DNA from: Ruegeria sp. YS9
GTDB lineage: Bacteria > Pseudomonadota > Alphaproteobacteria > Rhodobacterales > Rhodobacteraceae
Direction: 5' to 3'
DNA: 64,000 bases
NCBI RefSeq assembly: GCF_024628725.1
Contig: NZ_CP102412.1
Span: 20,103 to 84,102, forward strand
Under the pieces are notes generated by a model, which saw only the letters and a list, made by a program, of their open reading frames with translations, was not told the origin of the DNA and did no database searches. How positions within the stretch are numbered: position 1 is the first letter of the stretch; every line of letters starts with the position of its first letter. Below, one piece after another: positions 25,975 to 35,192 of this stretch. A program made the translations under genes and the position numbers.

Positions 25975-28428
25975 TTAGTGGCTGTTGGTGGGTACAGCGT
26001 TCAGCTGTTCAATCTCAGCCTCCACCAATGACGCGACTTCCGTAGAAGCCCCGCTGAAAGCTCTGGCTTTATGAAAAAGACGCAGCGCATCTTCGTTCCG
26101 CTCCAAAGCCGCATATGCTTTTCCCAGATGATATAGTACCAGGGGATGTTCAGGGAACGCCGCTGCCGCAGGTTCAAGGTAGGTGACCGCCTCTTCATAA
26201 TTTCCCAACCGGTAGGCGACCCAGCCATATGTTTCCTGGAAGACCGGTTCCTGTGTGCCACGCAGACGTTGCGCCAAAACCTGCGCGCGCCGCAGACTCT
26301 CCTCATCGTTGCGATATGTTGTCAGCAGGCTTGCAAGATTATTGACTACAATCAGAGAGCGATTGGTGATCGGATATAGCTTTTCGTATGTTGCGATTGC
26401 CTGGTCCAGATCTCCGCTGCGTTCGTAATCCGTCGCCTGCAGCATGAGCAAAGCCGGATTTTCAGGCAGATTGGCCAATGCCTCAGTCAGAATTTCCCTG
26501 GCCTGATCGGGCGCGTTCCGTTCCGTTGCCAATCCGTGCAGCGCAATCCATGCCCGCGTCGTAGTCGGATAATCCTCAAGAATGACACGGTAGAGCTGCT
26601 CAGCCTCACCGCGGTCGCCTTCACTGATCAACGCATGGGCTTTGATCAGACGGATTGGCAAAGAATCCGGGTCTTCCGCAAGCAACTGGTCAAGATGGGC
26701 GAAGGCTTCGACCGTCTGCCCTTTTGTAAGCATCAGGCGAACAAGCGCGATATCGGCGGGCAGGCCAAATTCGGGATCATCCGCCAGCTCGTTCAGGAAA
26801 GAGGTCAGTTCCTGTGTGCGTTGCTGTGCGGCCAGCATATGCGCCCTGAGCTCATTCGCAGAGCGTCGTGTTCCCGGGCTGTCCAGATCCCTGATGGCAT
26901 CAAGGACGGTTTCCAGGCGGTCCCAATCCTGCATGCTCAGATATACTTCTCCCAATAGAAGCAGAAGCTCGGAATGTTCCGGAGCCTGGTGCAGGGCTTG
27001 GGCCAAAACACGTTCGGCGATCACCAAATCACCTTCCGCGATCAGAAATCGGGCATAGCGCAGCGTTTCGTCCGGTGCGTTCCCGGAAATTTCCGTCGCC
27101 AGCGCCAGCATCTCGCCCATCAGTTCCCTGTCTCCGTTGCGCTCATGCGCCTGGGCCATCAGGGTCATCAATTGCGGGTCGCGGGGTGCCTGACCGAGCG
27201 CTTCGCGCAAAAGCACAATCGCATCGCCGGTCTTGTCCTCGTCAATCAGCCAGGACGCCTTGAACTTGAGAGCGCTGACCTGGGCTGCATCCTCGGACAG
27301 GACTTTTTCCACCAAAGCGCGGGCTTCATCGGGCTGGCCGACCTGGAACAGCATGAGGGCAAACTCTACCTCACTGGCGCGGGTCTGTATGTTTCTTTCC
27401 GCGCCTTCCAGCAGTGTCTGCATCTCGGCGATCGCGGCTAGTTCATCACCCGATCGGAATTTCAGCGCTGCACGCACCGTCTTGAATTGGAACGTGTTCG
27501 GGCCGTTCTGAGCGATGATCGTATCCAGCTCGGCAATTGCCGCTGCAGAGTCGCGGTTATCGTTCAGAAAGGCGATCAACCGCTGTGTCGGCATGTGATC
27601 TTCAGCAAGCGGATCCACCTCGGCCCGCAGCATCTGTTCTGCCGCATCCAGATTCCCCTGATCGATATAATGTTCCACAAGCAACTGCTCGACGCCCTCA
27701 TCGTCAGGGAATGTCACGGCCATCTGCCGAAGAAACGTCTCGATTTCTGCGGGCATATCCAGTTCCTGAAGTGCGCGGAGCCGGATTCCATAAAGGCTTT
27801 CTTCCATTGGATCGGTGGCTATGGCCACCTCTGTTTCCTGCAGAACACCGGGCCAGTCCTCATCGCGGATCAGATGGTCAATTATGATCTGGCGCGCAGT
27901 CATCAGTTCCGGGTGGCTTTTGATCATCTCGCGGGCCCTATGGACGGCGACGTCCACACCTGCAAAATCCCCATCCCTGACCGCGTCGGTATAAGCCAGC
28001 ATGTTATTGATGGATTTGATTTCGATATCATCCGGAGCCAGAGCGCTTGCCAATGCGCCGTGACGCCTGACATCTTCCCAATTCCCCACCTCCAGAGCCA
28101 TCTCAGCAAGGTTCCGATGGCCCTCAAGGTTGTCCGGATACTGTTCTATCAGCCGCAGATACTGACCATATGCAACCGAGATATTGCCGCGCTCGCGTTC
28201 CACCCTGGCAAAGGTCAGCCGTGCTTCTTTGTGCTGACCGTTGAGGTTGAAAACATTCCTGAACTCAACAAGTGCGCGCTCGACGTCACCGGCTTCCAGA
28301 TGGGCCAGCCCTGCCTGGAAATGCGCTTCGGCCCGTTCCTCGGCCGAGTCGCACGCGCTCAGCAGGAGTGTCGCCGCAAAAAGGGCTGCGATCAGCCGTG
28401 CGCCAATAGGAGGTACGATCCAGCTCAT
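25975..28428 (-). CDS. TPR-repeat lipoprotein of exosortase/EPS systems (PrsT-like)
   Basis: 817 residues: a lipoprotein signal with lipobox LLLSAC (Cys26), then TPR helices along the whole length, for example HFQAGLAHLEAGDVERALVE near the start and a last block YGWVAYRLGNYEEAVTYLEP. Long TPR lipoproteins are standard members of PEP-CTERM/exosortase EPS clusters and are thought to scaffold periplasmic export parts. An excellent RBS (AGGAG) before ATG 28428 decides the start over a longer frame to 28470. It follows the priming transferase by 70 bp and precedes the Wza-like gene, so the three are probably co-transcribed. Confidence 0.92.
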   Translation of the reverse strand: MSWIVPPIGARLIAALFAATLLLSACDSAEERAEAHFQAGLAHLEAGDVERALVEFRNVFNLNGQHKEARLTFARVERERGNISVAYGQYLRLIEQYPDNLEGHRNLAEMALEVGNWEDVRRHGALASALAPDDIEIKSINNMLAYTDAVRDGDFAGVDVAVHRAREMIKSHPELMTARQIIIDHLIRDEDWPGVLQETEVAIATDPMEESLYGIRLRALQELDMPAEIETFLRQMAVTFPDDEGVEQLLVEHYIDQGNLDAAEQMLRAEVDPLAEDHMPTQRLIAFLNDNRDSAAAIAELDTIIAQNGPNTFQFKTVRAALKFRSGDELAAIAEMQTLLEGAERNIQTRASEVEFALMLFQVGQPDEARALVEKVLSEDAAQVSALKFKASWLIDEDKTGDAIVLLREALGQAPRDPQLMTLMAQAHERNGDRELMGEMLALATEISGNAPDETLRYARFLIAEGDLVIAERVLAQALHQAPEHSELLLLLGEVYLSMQDWDRLETVLDAIRDLDSPGTRRSANELRAHMLAAQQRTQELTSFLNELADDPEFGLPADIALVRLMLTKGQTVEAFAHLDQLLAEDPDSLPIRLIKAHALISEGDRGEAEQLYRVILEDYPTTTRAWIALHGLATERNAPDQAREILTEALANLPENPALLMLQATDYERSGDLDQAIATYEKLYPITNRSLIVVNNLASLLTTYRNDEESLRRAQVLAQRLRGTQEPVFQETYGWVAYRLGNYEEAVTYLEPAAAAFPEHPLVLYHLGKAYAALERNEDALRLFHKARAFSGASTEVASLVEAEIEQLNAVPTNSH

Positions 28429-28498
28429 TGCTGTTCTCCTGCAAAACTTAAGGAAAAAGCATACAACCAATCAACCTGTTCGGCTGCATGGCCCGGTC

Positions 28499-29188
28499 TC
28501 AGCAACCCGTGCCGCGCAGGACAACGAAAATGGTCCGGAACACGATTGAAACATCTGTACTGAACGACATGCTTTTCCAATATTCGGTATCGTGAAACGC
28601 ACGCTCAGCAAATGTGGACTGATTGCGTTTCGAAACCTGCCAGGGTCCCGAAAGGCCGGGGCGCATGGCGGTATAGAATTTTCCAGGATAAAGCTCTTTC
28701 TGGCAAACCATCATCGGGCGGGGGCCAACCACGGACATTTCGCCAACGAAAACATTCCAGAATTGCGGCAACTCATCCATCGAGGATTTGCGCAGGAAAG
28801 TTCCGAATTTGATGATACGCGGGTCATTGCGCAGCTTCTGATCGCGGTCCCATTCTTCCTGGGCTTCGGGGTTCTTCGCCAGATGCTCCTGCAGCACGGT
28901 TTCAGCATCATGGACCATGGTGCGCAATTTAAGCATCTTGAAGGCTTTGCCATTCTTGCCGACACGTTCCTGCCGATAAAACGGGGTCACGCCCTGGCAT
29001 GCAAGAAACGCGGCCAGCAACAGCACCACCGGCACGACAAAAGGCGCTGCAAGCACTGCGAACGCTATGTCAAAAAGACGCTTGCCCCCACTTCTGTATA
29101 TCCCTGGATATGACACTGCGGCAGGCACAACAGAAATGCCGGAGTAGCCCGCGCCAGCGTTGGCCACTTCTTTCGAATGACTTGTCAC
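28499..29188 (-). CDS. Undecaprenyl-phosphate sugar phosphotransferase (ExoY/WbaP C-terminal type)
   Basis: 229 residues. One membrane segment (about 38-62) follows a basic GGKRLFDIAFA entry, then the catalytic domain: FYRQERVGKNGKAFKMLKLR, then RIIKFGTFLRKSSMDELPQF, VGPRPM and the closing RPGLSGPWQVSKRN. This is the short bacterial sugar transferase (monotopic PGT) that starts repeat-unit synthesis by putting a sugar-1-phosphate on undecaprenyl phosphate. As the first gene of the minus-strand block it primes the EPS made here; the sugar (Glc, Gal or other) cannot be told from sequence. The start is GTG, with GGGGG eight bases upstream. Confidence 0.93.
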   Translation of the reverse strand: MTSHSKEVANAGAGYSGISVVPAAVSYPGIYRSGGKRLFDIAFAVLAAPFVVPVVLLLAAFLACQGVTPFYRQERVGKNGKAFKMLKLRTMVHDAETVLQEHLAKNPEAQEEWDRDQKLRNDPRIIKFGTFLRKSSMDELPQFWNVFVGEMSVVGPRPMMVCQKELYPGKFYTAMRPGLSGPWQVSKRNQSTFAERAFHDTEYWKSMSFSTDVSIVFRTIFVVLRGTGC

Positions 29189-29777
29189 TATTTAAACCCC
29201 CAACACACACAATTACTCACGAACCACTCACCAAACTTACGAACCGAACACGCTCGACCTCAACCACGTATATTTAAAATCTTATATTTTTATACCACTT
29301 CGACCCTGCACTTACTCACTTGCGAGGCCGCTTTCCCGTATCCAACTGTTAACAAATTCCACCTGCCTTGCAAAACATTAATGCTGGCAAACGTGTTCTC
29401 TGGTCGCTGAATACAGGTGCTTTTTAACAGTATCGTAAAGCTGCGACCAGCTGATCGGCCGCAAATTCATGAACTTTCGTTTCCCCATGGGACACAATGA
29501 GCAATAATTTCACCCTTTAGGTTTGATTCCCGCCCGTAGAATCTCTTTTAATGTGTGATCACACCAGGTTCTGGTCGCCTCTTTCTCGGTCAACCCAATA
29601 AGGGCGCAACGGAAACAATCGCGCCGATCACCTCATATTGAGAAAGCGGAAAGGTCAATTCACCGCGTGTGCAGTTTAGTGGTGCCTGCTATCTTGATTT
29701 TGTGACAAACTAGTACCCAAGTACTTTTTGTTTATGTGATGTGTTCTTTGTGTAAGGGATTTCTGGTGGTTCAGAGT
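29189..29777. promoter_or_regulatory. Divergent control region of the EPS operons
   Basis: About 590 bp between the two divergent EPS blocks, AT-rich and without a credible gene. Visible structure: the octamer CTGGTCGC at 29400-29407 and 29571-29578 and inverted at 29443-29450; a perfect 12-bp palindrome GTGTGATCACAC at 29553-29564, which contains CRP/FNR-like half-sites without the usual spacer; and AGTAC-CCAA-GTACT at 29712-29725, close to the plus-strand operon. These are operator candidates for co-ordinated control. I could not fix -35/-10 boxes. Confidence 0.45.
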
Positions 29778-30701
29778 ATGAGTTTGGATAATCTCCGGGG
29801 GGCCAGTACGAGGTTTGACAAGGCAGAAGGCAACCGAGGTGCAATGGCGTCCAGCGACGGGTTTTATCTAGATTATTTCAGGCTTGACCGACGGCCCTTC
29901 ACGCTGCTTCCGGATCCCGGATTCATGTACTGGTCGCCGCTGCACAAGCGCGGTTACTCGGTCCTGCAATTCGGCATCATGAGCTGTGCGCCCATCACCG
30001 TGCTGACCGGGGAAATCGGGGCCGGAAAAACCACCCTGGTACAGCATCTTCTCAGCGAGATGGAGCAGTCGATCACCGTAGGGCTGATCTCGAATGCCCA
30101 AGGCGGCCGAGGAGAGCTGCTGCAATGGGTCCTGCATGCTTTAGGCCTGCCAATCGACAACGACGCCCCCTATGTACAGCTGTTCCGGGAATTACAGGAT
30201 TTCCTGGTCGCGGAATATGCAGAAGGGCGGCGTGTAGTTCTGATCTTTGACGAAGCGCAGAACCTGACCGTCGAAGGGTTGGAAGAAATCCGGATGCTGA
30301 CCAATATCAACTCGAACACGGATGAGCTGATCCAGCTTGTTCTGGTTGGTCAGCCTGAATTGCGCGATATGGTTCTTGATCCCAAGATGCGCCAGCTGAC
30401 ACAGCGCGTGGCCGCAAGTTTTCATCTTGAACGGATGGATGAGTCTTCGGTCGAAGCCTATATCAGACATAGGATGAAAACGGCTGGCGGTTCAGGCGAT
30501 GAGTTCACCGAAGAGGCCTGCAAGCAAATTTTCAAGCAAACGCGCGGTGTTCCGCGACTTGTGAATCAGTTCTGCGACTTTGCCCTGCTTTATGCCTGGA
30601 CGAATGAGGCCGAGAAGGTGGATGAAGAGGTTGTGGAGCAGGTGGTCAAAGATGGCGTGTTCTTTGGCGGAAACTCACTCGAGAAGGAGCTGACAGTCTG
30701 A
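29778..30701 (+). CDS. ExeA-like AAA ATPase of exosortase/EPS clusters
   Basis: 307 residues. It begins with the ExeA-type entry FRLDRRPFTLLPDPGFMYWS, then Walker A GEIGAGKT (78-85), Walker B VVLIFDEA (153-160), LVGQPELRD and a C-terminal arginine-finger/lid part with TRGVPRLVNQFCDFALLYAW. ATPases of this type are constant members of PEP-CTERM-type EPS clusters; their exact job there is not known. Start is uncertain: 29778 has GGTGG upstream, while ATG 29844 with GAGG would give the usual family N-terminus. It is the first gene of the plus-strand operon with the Wzz-like and kinase genes. Confidence 0.9.
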   Translation: MSLDNLRGASTRFDKAEGNRGAMASSDGFYLDYFRLDRRPFTLLPDPGFMYWSPLHKRGYSVLQFGIMSCAPITVLTGEIGAGKTTLVQHLLSEMEQSITVGLISNAQGGRGELLQWVLHALGLPIDNDAPYVQLFRELQDFLVAEYAEGRRVVLIFDEAQNLTVEGLEEIRMLTNINSNTDELIQLVLVGQPELRDMVLDPKMRQLTQRVAASFHLERMDESSVEAYIRHRMKTAGGSGDEFTEEACKQIFKQTRGVPRLVNQFCDFALLYAWTNEAEKVDEEVVEQVVKDGVFFGGNSLEKELTV

Positions 30702-30702
30702 T

Positions 30703-32241
30703 ATGGGCCCGGTTCGCTATTACTTTTCCATTTTCCTGAGACGGTTTCCGTATTTCCTGATCGTCGCCCTGATCGTGTCTGTAGCGTCATTCATTGTCGC
30801 CAGATCACTGCCTGCCACATATGTCTCGACGATGCGCCTGATTGTTGAATCGCCTCAGATTCCGGGCAATCTGGCGGCCAGTACCGTCACGACACCCGCG
30901 GCGGAACAGCTTCAGATCATCGAGCAGCGCCTGCTGACCCGTCCGATCCTTCTGGAAATTGCGCGCGAGTTTCAGGTTCTACCCGACCAAGATGAAGCAA
31001 GCCCCGATCAGGTTGTCAAAGCCATGCGCAAGAACACCTCGATCTGGATTTCCAGCGGTCTCAATCAGGCCAATCTGATGACAATCAGTTTCGAGGCGCG
31101 AACCGGTCCGATCGCAGCCGGTGTGTTGAACGCGTATTTGACGGAAATCCAGAAGCTGGACGTCTCTTATCGCAAGGAGCGCGCGACCGACACGCTGGCC
31201 TTTTTCCAACTGGAAGTTGATCGCCTGAGCAACGAGTTGAGCAGGCGCAGCGCCCGCATTCTCGAGTTCAAGAATGATAATTCCGATGCGCTCCCCGACA
31301 GTCTGCAGTTCAGGCTGGCGCAGCAAGGGGCATTGCAGACCAATCTTGAACAGACGGATCAGCAGATTTTTTCCCTTAAGTCACAGCGGGAAAATCTCAT
31401 GAATATCTTCAGTTCGACAGGGCAGGTTGTCGGGCCTCCGCAACAAAACCAGACCCCGGCACAACAGCAGTTAAGTCAGCTGCAGTCACAGCTCGACAAT
31501 CAGCTTGTGGTCTATTCCGAGAACAGCCCGCAGATCAAACTGCTGCGCGCCAGGATTGAAAAACTTGAGAAAGTTGTAGCTGCCGAACAAGCAAACGCCC
31601 CGGCGCCATCTAACCAGACGGGAAATTCATCCCTTGACCTGCAACTGGCGCAGATCGACTCGCAGATTGCAGCGCTCGAAGATCAGCGCCGGGTGCTTCA
31701 GGACAGGCTCGACGCGCTGACCCTGACGATTGACCAGACCCCGGCCAACGCCATTACGCTTGCAGAACTGCAGCGCGAACACGACAATATTCAGAACCAG
31801 TACAACGTCGCGATCAGTCGCCTGGCCGATGCTTCAACCGGGGAACGGATCGAAGTCACGTCCCAGGGGCAACGTATTTCCGTCATCGAGCATCCCTCTA
31901 CGCCAAGCGAGCCGGCCAAGCCAAACCGCTTGATGATCGCCGGCGGGGGCGCTGCCTTTGGCATCGCACTGGGGCTGGGGCTTGTGGTCCTGCTGGAGAT
32001 CCTGAATCGGTCCGTGCGTCGGCCCGAAGACCTGATCAGCAAGCTTGATGTCTGGCCAATCGCCACTATTCCCTATGCTCCGTCCCGCGGTGAAGTGTTG
32101 ATGCAGCGCGCGGTATGGGGTGGGATCATACTGGCCATTCTAATCGGAGTGCCGGCCGGGGTCTGGGCGGTGCATACCTATTACCTGCCTCTCGATCTTA
32201 TTACCGAGAGAGTGATGGATAAACTGGAGACATACTGGTGA
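30703..32241 (+). CDS. Wzz/GumC-like polysaccharide chain-length determinant
   Basis: 512 residues: an N-terminal membrane segment (about 15-36), a long periplasmic part with coiled-coil helices (about 150-380, rich in Gln and Leu), then the Pro-rich STPSEPAKPNR leading into a membrane segment (about 410-432). A third hydrophobic segment (about 472-494) follows near the C-terminus. Such proteins set chain length and work with a BY-kinase and a Wza-like channel. The gene starts one base after the ATPase stop and is followed closely by the kinase gene. The extra C-terminal segment is less usual for Wzz but fits exosortase-type chain-length proteins. Confidence 0.92.
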   Translation: MGPVRYYFSIFLRRFPYFLIVALIVSVASFIVARSLPATYVSTMRLIVESPQIPGNLAASTVTTPAAEQLQIIEQRLLTRPILLEIAREFQVLPDQDEASPDQVVKAMRKNTSIWISSGLNQANLMTISFEARTGPIAAGVLNAYLTEIQKLDVSYRKERATDTLAFFQLEVDRLSNELSRRSARILEFKNDNSDALPDSLQFRLAQQGALQTNLEQTDQQIFSLKSQRENLMNIFSSTGQVVGPPQQNQTPAQQQLSQLQSQLDNQLVVYSENSPQIKLLRARIEKLEKVVAAEQANAPAPSNQTGNSSLDLQLAQIDSQIAALEDQRRVLQDRLDALTLTIDQTPANAITLAELQREHDNIQNQYNVAISRLADASTGERIEVTSQGQRISVIEHPSTPSEPAKPNRLMIAGGGAAFGIALGLGLVVLLEILNRSVRRPEDLISKLDVWPIATIPYAPSRGEVLMQRAVWGGIILAILIGVPAGVWAVHTYYLPLDLITERVMDKLETYW

Positions 32242-32272
32242 GTATTGTTTCGATTGAATTGGTGAATGTGTG

Positions 32273-33100
32273 ATGGACCGTCTTCAGAAAGCGATTCAAA
32301 AGGCGCGCGAGGAACGGCAGAGCCGCGAAAGCCCGCCGCCGGTCATGGAACAACCGCCCCGTCATGCCCCGTCAGAAGACGCTCGTGACACCCGGTGGCA
32401 AAGCGTGCCCGAGATACAGATCGACCCCAAACTTGCAGTGCGCAACCGGCTTGCATCGCTTGCTGGCGGCGGAGACGCCACCCCCTATGACATGTTGCGG
32501 ACCAAGATGCTGCAACAGATCTTGTCCAACAAATGGCGCAGGGTGGCATTGACCTCCCCGTACAGCGGGTGCGGCAAAAGCACGACGACGGCCAACCTGG
32601 CCTTCAGCCTGGGGCGGCAGGAAGATCTGCGGACGATCGTGATCGATTTCGACATGCGGCGCAGGGGGCTGGCCGAGATTCTGAAGCAAACCGGCAACCA
32701 CAGCATGGCCGACGTCATTCAGGGATTGGTGCCGTTTCACGAACATGCGCTGCGGTATGGCAAGAACGTGATTTTCGGGCTGAATTACACGCCCACGCGC
32801 AACCCGGCGGAAATCTTGCAAAGCCGACGGGCGATCGAATTTCTCGAACAGCTCGAGGCGGATTACAAACCCGACGTCATTCTGTTCGACACGCCCCCCC
32901 TGATGATGAGCGATGACAGCCACGGCTTTCTCAGGAATGTCGATTGTGCCCTGCTTCTGGCTGCGGCCGAAGAAACCAGCATCGACCATATCGACGTTTC
33001 CGAACAGCAACTGGCGGAACTGACCAGCGTCATGGGGATCGTGCTGAACAAATGCCGATACATCAGCGGGACGTTTGGCAATGAGTACGGATCCTACTGA
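32273..33100 (+). CDS. BY-kinase-like tyrosine autokinase (CpsD/CapB type)
   Basis: 275 residues of the P-loop tyrosine kinase group: Walker A SPYSGCGKST (95-104), Walker A' IVIDFDMRR (122-130), Walker B VILFDTPP (202-209), and a short C-terminal tail with three Tyr (RYISGTFGNEYGSY). The first ~65 residues form a Pro/Arg/Glu-rich linker typical of the exosortase-linked autokinases. It should cycle between phosphorylated and free states together with the Wzz-like protein encoded just before, controlling polymer length and export. The tail has fewer tyrosines than enterobacterial Wzc. It overlaps the next GT2 gene by 20 bp. Confidence 0.92.
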   Translation: MDRLQKAIQKAREERQSRESPPPVMEQPPRHAPSEDARDTRWQSVPEIQIDPKLAVRNRLASLAGGGDATPYDMLRTKMLQQILSNKWRRVALTSPYSGCGKSTTTANLAFSLGRQEDLRTIVIDFDMRRRGLAEILKQTGNHSMADVIQGLVPFHEHALRYGKNVIFGLNYTPTRNPAEILQSRRAIEFLEQLEADYKPDVILFDTPPLMMSDDSHGFLRNVDCALLLAAAEETSIDHIDVSEQQLAELTSVMGIVLNKCRYISGTFGNEYGSY

Positions 33101-33965
33101 TACGGCTCCGGCCGATGCGGTGATCATTCCCCATTACAACGATTTGCCCCGGCTGGAACGATGTCTTCTTGCCCTGAGAGAGAACGATCTGACGGCGACC
33201 GAAATCGTTGTCGTTGACAATAACTCTCCGGTGTCGCTGGACACGATGCGCCAGGCCTTTCCCGAGGTGCGTTTCGTGGTGGAAACCCAAAAGGGCGCGG
33301 CCCATGCCCGCAATCGCGGAGTTGCAGAAACCAGAGCGCCCCGACTGTTTTTCATTGACGCCGATTGCGTACCCGCGCCGGACTGGTTGAGCGTCGGGCG
33401 TCAGGTCGCGGATCAGGCCGATCTGATTGGTGGCCGGGTAGATGTCTTTGACGAAACCCCGCCCCCGCGCAGCGGCGCAGAAGCGTTCGAGGCCGTTTTT
33501 GCATTCAACTTCCGCAGGTATATCGAGGTTCAGGGGTTTTCCGGCGCCGGCAACCTGCTGACCCGGCGCGATGTGTTCGATGCGATCGGCGGGTTCATCA
33601 ACGGTGTCTCGGAAGATCGGGAATGGACCATGCGCGCGGTCGCGCACGGGTATAGCCTGATCTACCGGGACGACTTTCGTGTCAGTCATCCGTCCCGGCA
33701 GAATTGGCCCGCGCTCAAGGCCAAGTGGCGGCGCACGACCCAAGAGGCATATCTGCTGCATGGCACCAACGCCGCCGCGCGCATGCGGTGGGCGATCCGT
33801 GGATTGGCCATGCCGGCCAGTGCAATTGTGCACACCCCGAAAATCCTCAGCAGCAACAAGCTGTCCTCGGCGGGCGAAACCAGCCGGGCGATCATCACGC
33901 TGTTCCGGCTCAGATGTCAGCGGATGATCTGGATGTTGCGCCAGGCAGCAGGTGGCGGCATCTGA
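33081..33965 (+). CDS. Glycosyltransferase family 2
   Basis: 294 residues with a GT-A domain: AVIIPHYNDLPRLERCLLAL, IVVVDNNSP, the donor-binding GAAHARNRGVAET and FFIDADCVP (DxD motif), then GFSGAGNLLTRRDVFDAIGG and VSEDREWTMR with the catalytic Glu-Asp pair. It probably adds a sugar to the lipid-linked repeat unit. The gene overlaps the kinase gene by 20 bp, so it belongs to the ATPase-Wzz-kinase operon and is its last member; a bidirectional terminator follows. The C-terminus is a soluble helix pair without a membrane anchor. Confidence 0.92.
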   Translation: MSTDPTDTAPADAVIIPHYNDLPRLERCLLALRENDLTATEIVVVDNNSPVSLDTMRQAFPEVRFVVETQKGAAHARNRGVAETRAPRLFFIDADCVPAPDWLSVGRQVADQADLIGGRVDVFDETPPPRSGAEAFEAVFAFNFRRYIEVQGFSGAGNLLTRRDVFDAIGGFINGVSEDREWTMRAVAHGYSLIYRDDFRVSHPSRQNWPALKAKWRRTTQEAYLLHGTNAAARMRWAIRGLAMPASAIVHTPKILSSNKLSSAGETSRAIITLFRLRCQRMIWMLRQAAGGGI

Positions 33966-33974
33966 TCAAAAGAA

Positions 33975-34008
33975 AAGGGACCGCGAAACGGCCCCTTGTT
34001 CTGTTTGT
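33975..34008. terminator. Bidirectional intrinsic terminator between GT2 and the VPLPA-CTERM gene
   Basis: A 9-bp stem with one mismatch (AAGGGACCG at 33975-33983, CGGCCCCTT at 33989-33997) and loop CGAAA lies between convergent genes. It is followed by a T-rich stretch on the plus strand (GTTCTGTTTG), and by CTTTTCTTTT when read on the minus strand, so it can serve both genes. Confidence 0.7.
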
Positions 34009-34024
34009 CAGGTTTGTGTGTCGC

Positions 34025-34561
34025 TCAGGCGGCCCTGCGGCGACGCGTCAGAGCCAAACCACCAAGCGCGGTCAGAAGCAGCAGACCACCGGCGGGCAGC
34101 GGAACTGCAGCCACGTCAAAGTCAAAGCTGATCGGACCACCATTTGTCGTTGCTTGCGAATTGGCCCAGCTGAACACAAGATTCTGGCTCAGGGAGTTCG
34201 GGCTTACGCTGCTGAACAATGTGCTGAGCGTGGTCTGTATGCCGCCCAGAATCGCCGTACTCGCCAGAACGTTGCTGGGGTTTGCTGCGTCGACCCAGCT
34301 CATGGTCAGACCTGTGAACGCACCCAGTACCCGAATGGTAACCGACGCATTCGCTGACCCAATGAGCGGATCAATCGGCGATGTAAAGTTGACCGAATAC
34401 GAGCCAGGTCCACCGAGTGTGGAAACAGATCCGATAAAGGCCGTATCAGATTTAATGTCATAGCTGCCGCCTGCCGTCACCGAGGTCAGCGCACTGGCCG
34501 ATCCGGCCATCATCACAGCAGCAACAATCCCTGCCGCCATCATTTTCAAACTTTTAAACAT
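34025..34561 (-). CDS. VPLPA-CTERM sorting-domain protein (candidate XrtD substrate)
   Basis: 178 residues in three parts: a Sec signal (residues 1-23, likely cut after SASA), about 125 residues rich in Ser/Thr/Gly/Ala with beta character, and the C-terminal sorting tail: VPLPA (153-157), a hydrophobic helix GGLLLLTALGGLALT and a closing RRRR cluster. This is the classical VPLPA-CTERM arrangement recognised by XrtD, encoded about 11 kb away. The mature part is not recognised; such proteins are often glycosylated or matrix-associated. ATG 34561 is used, since the signal peptide starts there. It is the only tail of this kind I found in the window. Confidence 0.93.
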   Translation of the reverse strand: MFKSLKMMAAGIVAAVMMAGSASALTSVTAGGSYDIKSDTAFIGSVSTLGGPGSYSVNFTSPIDPLIGSANASVTIRVLGAFTGLTMSWVDAANPSNVLASTAILGGIQTTLSTLFSSVSPNSLSQNLVFSWANSQATTNGGPISFDFDVAAVPLPAGGLLLLTALGGLALTRRRRAA

Positions 34562-35192
34562 ACAAAGTCCCACCTTTGATTTTTATAACACAACCCGCTC
34601 GAAATCCCGGCAGGGCACCTACTGCAATTATTAATAATTCATTTCTATTTGATTGCGAAGGATTTTCCTCGGAATTGTGGCTTTTTTTTGTTGCAAGGGC
34701 CCATTGCTCAGCACAATGGATACTTGAGTTACAGTTTGTTTCCCTATCGTGAACCAGAATCACCCGAATAAGGCGAATCTGCGTCTGGAGAACATGCCGA
34801 CTTTCCGGCGATTCCAAGCGTTTTCACATTGCACCAAGCATAATCCGAACCGGTTCAGGCAATGCAGAACCATGCCCGATCACTCTGTCATGAAATGCAG
34901 CCGGCACGTCTTTTCACATGACGGGCGCTCCCGTTCCACACAAGGCAAGAAACAATACAAACCATTTCAGCGCACTGTCTACTTTCTGCCCGGCACAAGG
35001 GCCCTGCGGATCGCAACAGAAGGGAAAAAGGCCACAAACCCGGGTTCCGCCATATTTATTCTTCGACGGTCCGAAAGTTTCGTGTAGCTTTGGATTGTTA
35101 TTGTACCAAGTTCAGGCACGCATTTTCAATCGGAAGCCATTGTTTAGCCGTTTGTCCATTGTGCCTGCCTATTTAGCGAGGAGACATTGCGC
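34562..35192. promoter_or_regulatory. Intergenic region upstream of the VPLPA-CTERM and CmoA-like genes
   Basis: About 630 bp between divergent genes, with low GC for the window. A perfect 14-bp AT palindrome, AATTATTAATAATT, lies at 34626-34639, about 65 bp upstream of the VPLPA-CTERM start, well placed for an operator. ORFs in the stretch are basic and without family features, and I do not regard them as genes. No clear promoter boxes were found. Confidence 0.4.
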
